In this document: positions 1 to 6,752 of the stretch, one piece after another
How positions within the stretch are numbered: the first letter of the stretch is position 1
Layout of the letters: each line of letters begins with the position of its first letter
Assembly: GCA_017467745.1 (NCBI GenBank)
Contig: JAFUKV010000194.1
Span: forward strand, 1-6,989
DNA length: 6,989 nt
Direction of reading: 5' to 3'
Source: Bacteroidaceae bacterium
GTDB taxonomy: Bacteria > Bacteroidota > Bacteroidia > Bacteroidales > CHK158-818
Program-made: the position numbers and the translations under genes
The notes under the pieces: generated by a model
Databases searched by the model: none
The model's input: only the letters and a program-made list of their open reading frames with translations
What the model was told of the DNA's origin: nothing

Positions 1-1797
1 GGTTACGGCTTTGAAAGCCGCACGTATGGCTACTTCCGTTTTCCCGAAACCTACATCGCCGCAGATAAGTCTGTCCATCGGTTGTTCCTTCTCCATGTCG
101 TGTTTGACTTCTTGCGTAGATTTCAATTGGTCGGGTGTATCTTCGTAAACGAACGATGCCTCTAATTCTTGTTGCAGGTACGAGTCAGGAGAGAAAGCAA
201 AGCCTTTCTCTTCTTTACGTTTGGCATATAGTAAGATAAGATCACGGGCAATATCTTTCATCTTGCTCTTGGTCTTTTCTTTCATTCGTTCCCATGCTCC
301 GGAGCCTAATTTGTTTATACGAGGAGCTTCTCCCTCTTTCGCCCTGTATTTAGCTAATTTGTGTAAAGCATGTATACTGACAAACAGTATATCATCGTTT
401 AAAAATACAAGTTTAACCACTTCTTGTATTTTTCCGTTTATTTCGGTTTTTACCAAACCTCCGAATTTTCCTATTCCGTGATCGATATGAACAATATAGT
501 CGCCTATCTCAAATTGTTTCAGTTCTTTTAGAGAAAGCGCCAATTTTCCGGAACGGGCTTTTTCGCTTTTCAGGTTGTATTTATGAAAGCGATTGAATAT
601 CTGATGGTCTGTGAAAAAACAACATTTTAAATCGTGGTCGGTGAATCCTTCATGCAGCGTTTTGTCGACAGGTGTGAATACGATATTATCTTTTCTATCG
701 TCGAAAATAGCTTTAATACGCTCTATCTGTTTTAGATTGTCGCTAAGTATATATATTTTATAACTGTCGGTTACATATTTATGTATGGTTTCGCTTACTA
801 AATCGAAATTTTTATGGAAAATCGGTTGTGCGGAACAATTCATGTGAATAACGGATGGCGATACGGATGGGCTGCTTGTTCCGAAATCAATACGGCGAAA
901 ATTGAAAATCTTTCTTTTGAAAATATCCGGATCGATAATTTTTTCCATCGCCTTAGTGTCTCCTTCTTCAGAAGTCAGCAGTTGAGGAGAGAGTGTCTCT
1001 GCCGCTATTCCGGCAATGCGTTCTACTACCCAAGTAATATCTTTACATCCGAGTATGACAGATGGTTGCACAAAATCCAATAAAGAGATACCCGATACAC
1101 TGTTTTGTGAAATATCGGGTACGATGCGTATTTCGTTTAAACGTTCTTTCGATAGTTGTGTTTCTATTTCGAATGTACGGATACTATCTATTTCATCGCC
1201 GAAAAAATCGATACGGTAGGGGTAGTCGTTTGAGAAAGAAAAAACATCGAGTATACTGCCTCTTACAGCATATTGTCCGGGTTCGTAAACATAATCGACC
1301 CGTTCAAAACCATATTCGAATAGCACATCGGCAACGAATGTACTGTCAACTTTTTCGCCTGAAAAGAGAGATAATGTTTTATTCGTCAATGTCTGGTTTG
1401 AAACTACTTTTTCGGCAAGGGCTTCGGGGTAAGTAATTACCATTACGGGAGAGGCGGGTTGGCTTAACCGGCTGAGCGTTTCCGTTCGTAGTATTTCGTT
1501 TGTAGCGTCCCGTTGCCCGTATTTAATAGCCCGTTTGTATGACGACGGGAAAAAAAGAATATTTTCGTCTCCGTTTATCTGTACTAAGTCATGGTATAAA
1601 TATCCGGCGTCTTCCAGATCATTGGCAATAAAAATAAACTGTTTTCCGGTCGTGAGCAAAGGCGATAAGGCAAGCGATAAAGAAGAACCTTGCAGTCCTT
1701 GTAAATGAATGTTTACTTTATCGTTTTTTAATAATTTGAGCAGAGCCGATTGCCGAACGGATGTGTTGAATGTATGAGAGAGTTCGGATATAGTCAT
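1..1797 (-). CDS. mfd: Transcription-repair coupling factor Mfd, N-terminal 599 residues (partial, cut by left edge)
   Basis: Mfd is a cytoplasmic ATP-driven DNA translocase that pushes stalled RNA polymerase off damaged DNA and recruits UvrA for nucleotide excision repair. The minus strand is open without a stop from ATG 1797 to the window edge. The N-terminal part resembles the UvrB-like module, with QYAVRGSILDVF at about residues 175-186. The RNA-polymerase-interacting domain is marked by GDYIVHIDHGIG at 432-443. TPDQ (554-557) precedes Walker A, GDVGFGKTE at 580-588 with K586 and T587, just before the edge. Full-length family members have roughly 1,100-1,150 residues, so about half is present and the rest of the translocase and the C-terminal domain are off-window. 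ATG 1797 is the only in-frame ATG after an upstream stop at 1822-1824, and the N-terminus MTISEL looks natural. It is divergent from the glycosyltransferase operon across 135 bp. No frameshift was seen. Confidence 0.97.
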   Translation of the reverse strand, partial: MTISELSHTFNTSVRQSALLKLLKNDKVNIHLQGLQGSSLSLALSPLLTTGKQFIFIANDLEDAGYLYHDLVQINGDENILFFPSSYKRAIKYGQRDATNEILRTETLSRLSQPASPVMVITYPEALAEKVVSNQTLTNKTLSLFSGEKVDSTFVADVLFEYGFERVDYVYEPGQYAVRGSILDVFSFSNDYPYRIDFFGDEIDSIRTFEIETQLSKERLNEIRIVPDISQNSVSGISLLDFVQPSVILGCKDITWVVERIAGIAAETLSPQLLTSEEGDTKAMEKIIDPDIFKRKIFNFRRIDFGTSSPSVSPSVIHMNCSAQPIFHKNFDLVSETIHKYVTDSYKIYILSDNLKQIERIKAIFDDRKDNIVFTPVDKTLHEGFTDHDLKCCFFTDHQIFNRFHKYNLKSEKARSGKLALSLKELKQFEIGDYIVHIDHGIGKFGGLVKTEINGKIQEVVKLVFLNDDILFVSIHALHKLAKYRAKEGEAPRINKLGSGAWERMKEKTKSKMKDIARDLILLYAKRKEEKGFAFSPDSYLQQELEASFVYEDTPDQLKSTQEVKHDMEKEQPMDRLICGDVGFGKTEVAIRAAFKAVT

Positions 1798-1841
1798 TTC
1801 CTTTTGTTCGATTTTATTTCCTCAAATGATAAAAACGAACG

Positions 1842-1849
1842 CAAAAATA
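1842..1849 (-). promoter_or_regulatory. Candidate mfd promoter, Bacteroidetes -7 box
   Basis: Read on the minus strand the box is TATTTTTG, a full match to the Bacteroidetes primary-sigma -7 consensus TAnnTTTG. It lies about 45 bases upstream of the mfd ATG, which would give a leader of roughly 40 bases. The best -33 candidate is TTGG (minus strand, 1876-1873), 23 bases away, at the long end of the accepted spacing and not a full TTTG. In AT-rich DNA such boxes also occur by chance, so this is an inference from match plus position. Confidence 0.5.
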
Positions 1850-1869
1850 CTTTTTTTCGGTAAAAAAAG
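1850..1869. repeat. Perfect 8-bp inverted repeat of T7/A7 tracts in the divergent promoter region
   Basis: CTTTTTTT (1850-1857) and AAAAAAAG (1862-1869) are exact reverse complements separated by the four bases CGGT. The repeat abuts the candidate mfd -7 box and lies upstream of the glycosyltransferase -7 box, so it sits between the two divergent promoters. The stem is almost entirely A:T and has no adjoining GC stem, so it does not read as a rho-independent terminator. It could act as a rigid or curved A-tract element, or be chance in an A/T-rich spacer. Confidence 0.6.
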
Positions 1870-1902
1870 GAACCAATTCGGCTAAATACTCTGAAAATAT
1901 CG

Positions 1903-1910
1903 TATATTTG
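1903..1910 (+). promoter_or_regulatory. Candidate promoter of the glycosyltransferase-pyrC-crcB-rmuC operon, -7 box
   Basis: TATATTTG fits the Bacteroidetes -7 consensus TAnnTTTG exactly. It lies 22 bases upstream of the ATG at 1933, implying a short leader of about 15 bases. A weak -33 candidate, TTCG at 1877-1880, lies 22 bases upstream of the box. Transcript leaders this short are compatible with the Shine-Dalgarno-poor initiation of this phylum. It is the only such box seen ahead of the four-gene run. Confidence 0.55.
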
Positions 1911-1932
1911 AAAACAAATTAATAGCAAATTT

Positions 1933-2703
1933 ATGTTTACTGCGGACGAAAATATGTCGGGTATTTTGAAATGTTTGGTAATCATACCGACATATAATGA
2001 AAAAGAAAATGTGGAAAATATTGTTCGTTCCGTATTTTGTCAGGGAGAGCATTTTCATATTCTCGTGATAGATGACGGATCTCCGGATGGTACGGCGTCT
2101 ATTGTAAAAACTTTGCAGCGGGAGTTTGCAGATACTCTTTTTTTGATAGAAAGAGAGGGCAAGTTAGGATTGGGAACAGCTTATATAACCGGCTTTAAGT
2201 GGGCGGTTGAGAAAGGCTACGACTATATTTTCGAGATGGATGCCGATTTCTCACATAATCCGGAAGATTTGCCTCGTTTGTTGGATGCTTGTGTAAACGG
2301 AGGAGCGGACATGTCTATCGGGTCTCGATATATTTCGGGAGTAAATGTAGTAAATTGGCCTATGGGAAGAGTAATAATGTCTTATTTCGCTTCCAAATAC
2401 GTACAGATTATTACCGGAATGAAGATTGCGGATACAACTGCCGGATTTGTTTGCTATCGTCGTAGTGTACTTACAACGATAGATTTAGATAAAATTCGTT
2501 TTAAAGGATATGCGTTTCAGATTGAAATGAAATTTACAGCTTCTAAATGCGGATTTAAATTGACGGAGGTTCCTATTATATTTATTAACCGCCGTTTGGG
2601 GGTCAGTAAAATGAATTCATCCATATTTGGAGAAGCTGTATTCGGAGTGATAAGTTTGGCAGTGAATAGTTGGTTTAAAAAATATCCGAAGAAAGAAGTA
2701 TGA
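1933..2703 (+). CDS. Family 2 glycosyltransferase, DPM1-like (polyprenyl-phosphate mannosyl/glucosyltransferase type)
   Basis: This enzyme probably moves a hexose (mannose or glucose in the family) from a nucleotide sugar to a polyprenyl phosphate at the inner face of the cytoplasmic membrane, making a lipid-linked sugar donor. The 256 residues show the GT-A fold in order: PTYNE (19-23), DDGSPDGT (47-54), the metal-binding DxD inside DADFSHNP (103-110), GSRY (130-133), ADTTAGF (166-172), GYAFQIEM (192-199) and RRLGVSKM (220-227). No C-terminal membrane or GtrA-like domain follows, so it is the short soluble or peripheral form. ATG 1933 is chosen for its distance from the -7 box; ATG 1954 (MSGILK) is a possible alternative that loses no motif. 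Its stop overlaps the pyrC start as ATGA (2700-2703). N219 stands where an acidic residue is common before the motif arginine. Donor and acceptor cannot be read from sequence. Confidence 0.94.
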   Translation: MFTADENMSGILKCLVIIPTYNEKENVENIVRSVFCQGEHFHILVIDDGSPDGTASIVKTLQREFADTLFLIEREGKLGLGTAYITGFKWAVEKGYDYIFEMDADFSHNPEDLPRLLDACVNGGADMSIGSRYISGVNVVNWPMGRVIMSYFASKYVQIITGMKIADTTAGFVCYRRSVLTTIDLDKIRFKGYAFQIEMKFTASKCGFKLTEVPIIFINRRLGVSKMNSSIFGEAVFGVISLAVNSWFKKYPKKEV

Positions 2704-4046
2704 AAACGACAATCATAAAAAATGCGACGATTATAAATGAGGGCGAACGCTATACGGGTTCGCTCTTGCTTATTGAAGATAGAATAGCTGAAATATATGT
2801 TGATAAACTTCCGACGGAGATAGAACAGTCGGCCTCAGTAAAAATAGATGCAGAAGGAAAATGGCTGATACCGGGCGTAATTGACGATCAGGTGCATTTT
2901 CGCGAACCGGGATTAACGCATAAGGGCGATATTGGTAGTGAGTCGGCAGTTGCGGTGGCCGGTGGCGTAACATCTTTTATGGATATGCCCAATACTGTTC
3001 CGCAAACGACTACGCTCGAAAATCTGGAATGGAAATTTGAACGGGCAGCTGAGACCTCTTTGGCCAATTACTCTTTTTATTTGGGAGCAACGAACGAAAA
3101 TATCGCCGAATTGAAGAAAGCGGATCCGCATCGGGTATGTGGCGTAAAAGTATTTATGGGTTCTTCTACGGGGAATATGTTGGTGGATAATGCTGTAACG
3201 TTAGAACGCATTTTTTCGGAAATAACATTGCTTATAGCTGTCCATTGTGAAGAAGAGTCGATAATAAAAGCGAATAGAGAACGTTTTATAAAGCAATACG
3301 GAGAAGATTTGCCGGTAACGTATCACCCTTTAATCCGTAGTGAGGAGGCTTGTTATCAGTCGTCGGCAAAAGCGGTAGAGTTAGCTTCGAGAACAGGCGC
3401 AAGATTGCATATTTTACATTTGTCTACGGCGAAAGAAATTTCTTTATTTGAAAATAAGCCGTTGTTAGAAAAGAAAATAACAGGAGAAGTTTGCGTACAT
3501 CATTTGTTCTTTAACGATGGGGATTACGTACGGTTGGGGAATCGAATAAAATGGAATCCGGCTATAAAAACAGAGAGCGACCGTATAGCGTTGAATGAGG
3601 CTGTGAATAGTAATTATATTGACGTGATAGCCACAGATCATGCTCCGCATATGTGGGCGGAAAAACAGGGATCGTGTCTCAAAGCTGCATCCGGAGGTCC
3701 GCTGTTGCAGCATTCGTTGTTAGCGATGATTGATAAAAGCCATCGAGCAGAGATAACACTTGAAAAGATAGTGGAAAAAATGTGTCATGCTCCGGCACAA
3801 TTATATAGAATACAGGAAAGGGGATATATCCGTAAAGGATATTTTGCAGATTTGGTATTGATTGACCCTAAGCAACCATATACGGTAACGCCAGAAAATA
3901 TTTTGTCAAAATGCGGATGGTCTCCTTTTGAGGGATATACATTTCCTGCAACCGTATGCCAAACATTTGTAAACGGTACGCTTGCGTATGATAATGGGAT
4001 GTTGAACAAATCTTGTCGAGGAAAAGAACTTCGTTTTAACGTATGA
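2700..4046 (+). CDS. pyrC: Dihydroorotase (class I type), de novo pyrimidine biosynthesis
   Basis: Dihydroorotase interconverts N-carbamoyl-L-aspartate and L-dihydroorotate, the third step of UMP synthesis, in the cytoplasm. The 448-residue length and motifs place it in the class I dihydroorotase branch of the amidohydrolase superfamily. Visible are the N-terminal entry PGVIDDQVHFREPG (58-71), DMPNT (95-99, substrate-binding N98), GVKVF (148-152) with K150 as the likely carboxylated lysine, H182 in AVHCEEE, H240 in LHILHLST, and ATDHAPH (311-317) with catalytic D313. The usual HxH metal pair is here Q64-V-H66, so the first histidine is replaced; all other expected ligands are present. The C-terminal composite-domain strand (FADLVLIDP, 382-390) is intact. 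The start overlaps the glycosyltransferase stop and the end overlaps the crcB start, both as ATGA. Allantoinase or hydantoinase is a less likely alternative, since the close neighbourhood of REPG and TDHAPH fits dihydroorotase. Confidence 0.94.
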   Translation: MKTTIIKNATIINEGERYTGSLLLIEDRIAEIYVDKLPTEIEQSASVKIDAEGKWLIPGVIDDQVHFREPGLTHKGDIGSESAVAVAGGVTSFMDMPNTVPQTTTLENLEWKFERAAETSLANYSFYLGATNENIAELKKADPHRVCGVKVFMGSSTGNMLVDNAVTLERIFSEITLLIAVHCEEESIIKANRERFIKQYGEDLPVTYHPLIRSEEACYQSSAKAVELASRTGARLHILHLSTAKEISLFENKPLLEKKITGEVCVHHLFFNDGDYVRLGNRIKWNPAIKTESDRIALNEAVNSNYIDVIATDHAPHMWAEKQGSCLKAASGGPLLQHSLLAMIDKSHRAEITLEKIVEKMCHAPAQLYRIQERGYIRKGYFADLVLIDPKQPYTVTPENILSKCGWSPFEGYTFPATVCQTFVNGTLAYDNGMLNKSCRGKELRFNV

Positions 4047-4420
4047 AACTGTTGTTGTGTGTAGGTATCGGCGGATTTTTGGGTAGTATAGCTCGTTATT
4101 TGTTGAGTCGGTATATAACTGTACAATGGGAATCCGCTTTTCCGTTTGCAACGTGGGTAGTTAATTTGACGGGTTGTTTTTTTATAGGGATTCTTATCGG
4201 ATTATCTGCACGGGTGAATTGGTTTAACGAGTGGTGGAGGGCTACTTTGATAGTAGGTTTTTGCGGAAGTTTTACTACTTTTTCCGCTTTTGCGGGAGAA
4301 TCGTTATCGTTATTAAGAGAGGGTGCGTTCTTGACAACGGCAGTTTATGCAGTATCCAGTTTTGCGTTGGGATTATTATTTGTTTATATCGGTATACAAC
4401 TTATTCAAGTTATAAGATGA
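4043..4420 (+). CDS. crcB: Fluoride-specific ion channel Fluc (CrcB)
   Basis: CrcB/Fluc forms a small dual-topology dimeric channel in the cytoplasmic membrane that lets toxic fluoride leak out of the cell. The protein has 125 residues, normal for the family, and four hydrophobic segments at about 2-22, 35-55, 66-88 and 96-122. Signature positions are GGFLGSIARY (10-19), VVNLTGCFFIG (39-49) with pore N41, and GFCGSFTTFSAF (72-83), which holds the sodium-site region and the two pore phenylalanines F80 and F83. Its ATG overlaps the pyrC stop (ATGA, 4043-4046) and its stop overlaps the rmuC start (ATGA, 4417-4420), so it should be expressed with the whole operon. There is no room upstream for a fluoride riboswitch, so regulation by fluoride is not evident. 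It is a single copy here; Fluc can work as a homodimer. Confidence 0.96.
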   Translation: MKLLLCVGIGGFLGSIARYLLSRYITVQWESAFPFATWVVNLTGCFFIGILIGLSARVNWFNEWWRATLIVGFCGSFTTFSAFAGESLSLLREGAFLTTAVYAVSSFALGLLFVYIGIQLIQVIR

Positions 4421-5823
4421 TAGAGTTTGCTTATTTTATTGCCGGATTATTAGTTGGCGTGCTATGTCTTGTTCTTTATATTATTGTGCGTAAAAAGGCT
4501 GAGCGGGAACAGATGCGTCGGCAGGAAATGTATGAATCTGAACTTGTCCGTTTAAAAGATGATTCTGCTCGTTGGTATCAAGAAAAGGCTGTGGCTGAGG
4601 CTCGGATAGATATGTTGCAGCGGGAGTCGGCAGAAAAAAGCGAAATGCGGAAGACGTTGGAAGAACGTCTGGCAGAGATAGTGTCCGAGCGGGAATTGCA
4701 TGCCAGAAAAGCGGTAGAACTATCGGCTGAGAATCGTTCATTAATGCAAAAAATGCAGACACAACAGACGGAAATAGAGAATCTTCGCATTCAAATGAAC
4801 AATGAGTTTAAGCTAATGGCAAATGCGATTCTTGAAGAAAAAACCAAACGTTTTACAGAACTGAATAAAGAGAACATCGACCGTATATTAACTCCGTTGC
4901 AGGAAAAATTATCGGAATTCAAGACCAAAGTTGAGGAGACGTACGATAAAGAGTCGAAAGAGCGTTTTAGCCTTGACAGCCGTATAAGGGAATTGGTAGA
5001 GTTGAATCAGAGAATTAGCCAAGATGCGAATAATTTGACGAAAGCGCTTAAAGGCGATACCAAAACGCAGGGCGATTGGGGAGAGGTAATTTTAGAAAGT
5101 ATTCTTGAAAAATCGGGATTAGCGAAAAATCAGCAATATTTTGTACAAGAAACAATTACGGATGATATGGGGAATCCCGTGTTGAATGAAAACGGGAAGC
5201 GGATGCGTCCGGATGTTATGGTAGTGTATCCCGATAATAGACGTATTATTATCGATTCAAAAGTTTCTCTAACGGCTTACACGCGGTATGTGGATGCTGA
5301 CGACGTCAGTGAGTCCGATAAAGCGCTTTCCGACCATATCCGCTCTGTAAAAAGCCATATAGATGAGTTGGCGGAGAAACGTTATCAAGATCATGTAGAG
5401 TCTTTGGATTTTGTAATGATGTTTATTCCTAATGAGCCGGCCTATTTAGTGGCGATGCAGAAGGACGCTAATTTATGGCAGTACGCTTATTCAAAACGTG
5501 TGCTTTTGATAAGCCCGACAAATCTTATTGCGGCGTTAAAGTTGGTGGTAGATCTTTGGAAACGTGAAAACCAAAGCCGTAATGCTCTCGATATAGCGGA
5601 AAGAGGGGCGCGTCTGTATGATAAGTTTGTAGGTTTTGTAGAGAAAATGAATGAAATAGGCAAGCATTTGGGTAATGCGACTAAAAGTTATAATGAGGCG
5701 TTTAATCAACTGAAAGACGGCAGTGGAAACCTGATAGGGCAGGCAGAGAAGTTGATAAAACTCGGTGTAAAAGCGAAAAAAGAACTACCTTCGTCTTTGA
5801 AGCCTGCGGATGAAGATAATTAA
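4417..5823 (+). CDS. rmuC: RmuC family protein (DNA recombination protein RmuC), membrane-anchored
   Basis: RmuC was described in E. coli as limiting recombination at inverted repeats; its biochemical activity is predicted to be that of a nuclease with a PD-(D/E)XK-like fold. From ATG 4417 the protein has 468 residues, close to the roughly 475 of E. coli. It starts with a membrane segment (about 4-24) followed by KK and a long charged coiled coil (about 25-150). The RmuC domain shows GDWGE (219-223), RPD (264-266) and IIIDSK (277-282), so D266 with D280-x-K282 gives the PD...DxK pattern. FIPNEPAY and the downstream LWKRENQSRNA helix region are also present. The frame stays open a further 62 codons upstream inside crcB, but the start at 4417 is preferred: it gives the ATGA overlap seen at the other operon junctions and an N-terminal anchor typical of the family. 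It is the last gene of the operon. Confidence 0.94.
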   Translation: MIEFAYFIAGLLVGVLCLVLYIIVRKKAEREQMRRQEMYESELVRLKDDSARWYQEKAVAEARIDMLQRESAEKSEMRKTLEERLAEIVSERELHARKAVELSAENRSLMQKMQTQQTEIENLRIQMNNEFKLMANAILEEKTKRFTELNKENIDRILTPLQEKLSEFKTKVEETYDKESKERFSLDSRIRELVELNQRISQDANNLTKALKGDTKTQGDWGEVILESILEKSGLAKNQQYFVQETITDDMGNPVLNENGKRMRPDVMVVYPDNRRIIIDSKVSLTAYTRYVDADDVSESDKALSDHIRSVKSHIDELAEKRYQDHVESLDFVMMFIPNEPAYLVAMQKDANLWQYAYSKRVLLISPTNLIAALKLVVDLWKRENQSRNALDIAERGARLYDKFVGFVEKMNEIGKHLGNATKSYNEAFNQLKDGSGNLIGQAEKLIKLGVKAKKELPSSLKPADEDN

Positions 5824-5863
5824 AATTATTTGTAAAAAATAATAATCAATTATATAGATTTGA

Positions 5864-5871
5864 TAACTTTG
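5864..5871 (+). promoter_or_regulatory. Candidate promoter of the methyltransferase gene, -7 box
   Basis: TAACTTTG matches the TAnnTTTG consensus in the 104-bp gap after rmuC and lies 56 bases before the ATG at 5928. No good -33 element occurs at the usual distance. An alternative arrangement uses TTTG at 5859-5862 as the -33 element with the near-match TATACTTTG at 5880-5888, 17 bases downstream, which has one extra spacer base. Either way the methyltransferase probably has its own promoter instead of depending only on the operon. Confidence 0.45.
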
Positions 5872-5927
5872 CTTATTCATATACTTTGAAAGAGGTTTTA
5901 CAGAACGAAAAAATATCTAAATAATTT

Positions 5928-6719
5928 ATGCAGAAACGACATACAGATAGAGATCTTTATTTTAAAGAGCAGATTTATACTACAAAAAAATATGTCATAC
6001 CCTATATTTCTCGTTTTGTTGATATAAATTCACAAACTCGTGTCTTAGAAATCGGTTGCGGTGAGGGTGGAAACTTAACGCCTTTTCTGGATATGGGATG
6101 TGAGTGTGTCGGCGTTGATTTGATAGAATGGAAAATTGAACTTGGCAACAAAATGTTCAGAGAGCATCCCAATCATGAAAAAGTTAGGTTGATTTACGAA
6201 GATATATATAATGTAACAACGGATGACATTGGAGCATTCGATCTTGTGTTTCTTCGTGATACCATAGAGCATATACCGAACCAACACCGTTTTATGGGAG
6301 TATTGAAGCAGTTTTTAAAATCCGAAGGTCGAATATTTTTCGCTTTTCCTCCATGGCCGATGCCTTTCGGAGGGCATCAGCAAACCAGCCGTACCCGTTT
6401 GGCTTCATCTATACCTTTTTATCATTTGTTGCCAATGTCTATATATAAAGGAGTATTGAAGCTACTGGGAGAAAATGAAAGGACCATTGAAGGATTGAAA
6501 CAAATAAAAGAAACTGGTATATGGATTGAGCAATTTAAGCGATACGCTCACGAAAACGGTTATAGTATAGATGGCGAAACATGCTATTTTATTAATCCCA
6601 ATTACGAAATCAAATTTGGATTAAAACCTCGAAAATTATTCATCTTAAACAAGATACCGTATATTCGCGACTTTTCTACTACCGCATATTATTGTATGCT
6701 TTCTGTTAAAGCCGGATGA
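5928..6719 (+). CDS. Class I SAM-dependent methyltransferase, substrate unknown
   Basis: The 263-residue protein has a Rossmann-type SAM-binding core near its N-terminus: motif I VLEIGCGEGG (39-48), the acidic residue ending strand 2 in VGVDL (61-65, D64), YEDI (90-93, D92) for adenine contact, and LRDTIEHI (109-116) as the motif IV region. This layout matches the small-molecule methyltransferase group (UbiE/COQ5 and type 11/12-like domains). After it comes a Pro/Trp/Gly-rich loop, FPPWPMPFGGHQQ (140-152), and a C-terminal part of about 100 residues that would shape the acceptor site. No signal peptide or membrane segment is evident, so it is likely cytoplasmic. Only 33 bp separate it from the downstream rhamnosidase-type lipoprotein gene in the same direction, so co-transcription is possible. 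The acceptor (a lipid, a sugar or another metabolite) cannot be determined from sequence. Confidence 0.88.
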   Translation: MQKRHTDRDLYFKEQIYTTKKYVIPYISRFVDINSQTRVLEIGCGEGGNLTPFLDMGCECVGVDLIEWKIELGNKMFREHPNHEKVRLIYEDIYNVTTDDIGAFDLVFLRDTIEHIPNQHRFMGVLKQFLKSEGRIFFAFPPWPMPFGGHQQTSRTRLASSIPFYHLLPMSIYKGVLKLLGENERTIEGLKQIKETGIWIEQFKRYAHENGYSIDGETCYFINPNYEIKFGLKPRKLFILNKIPYIRDFSTTAYYCMLSVKAG

Positions 6720-6752
6720 CCGATATGAAATTTTTATTTAAACGATATCAAC

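Noticed and set aside
221..1436. Several plus-strand open frames of 67-124 codons at 221-481, 814-1083, 1016-1219 and 1062-1436.
   Set aside because: All are antisense to the intact mfd reading frame, and their translations show no recognisable domain.
3465..4151. Minus-strand open frames of 81-113 codons over the pyrC 3' end and crcB start.
   Set aside because: They are antisense shadows of pyrC and crcB with Ser/Tyr/His-rich, low-complexity translations and no motif.
4231..4416. An open extension of the rmuC frame 62 codons upstream, overlapping crcB, that would make a 530-residue protein.
   Set aside because: It lies wholly in a second frame of crcB, its translation (MVEGYFDSRF and on) has no family likeness, and the start at 4417 restores the usual N-terminal membrane anchor, family length and ATGA junction.
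5825..5843. Inverted repeat ATTATTT / AAATAAT with a 5-base loop just after rmuC, a possible terminator.
   Set aside because: The 7-bp stem is entirely A:T and no T-run follows, so it is too weak to call a rho-independent terminator and could be chance in an AT-rich gap.
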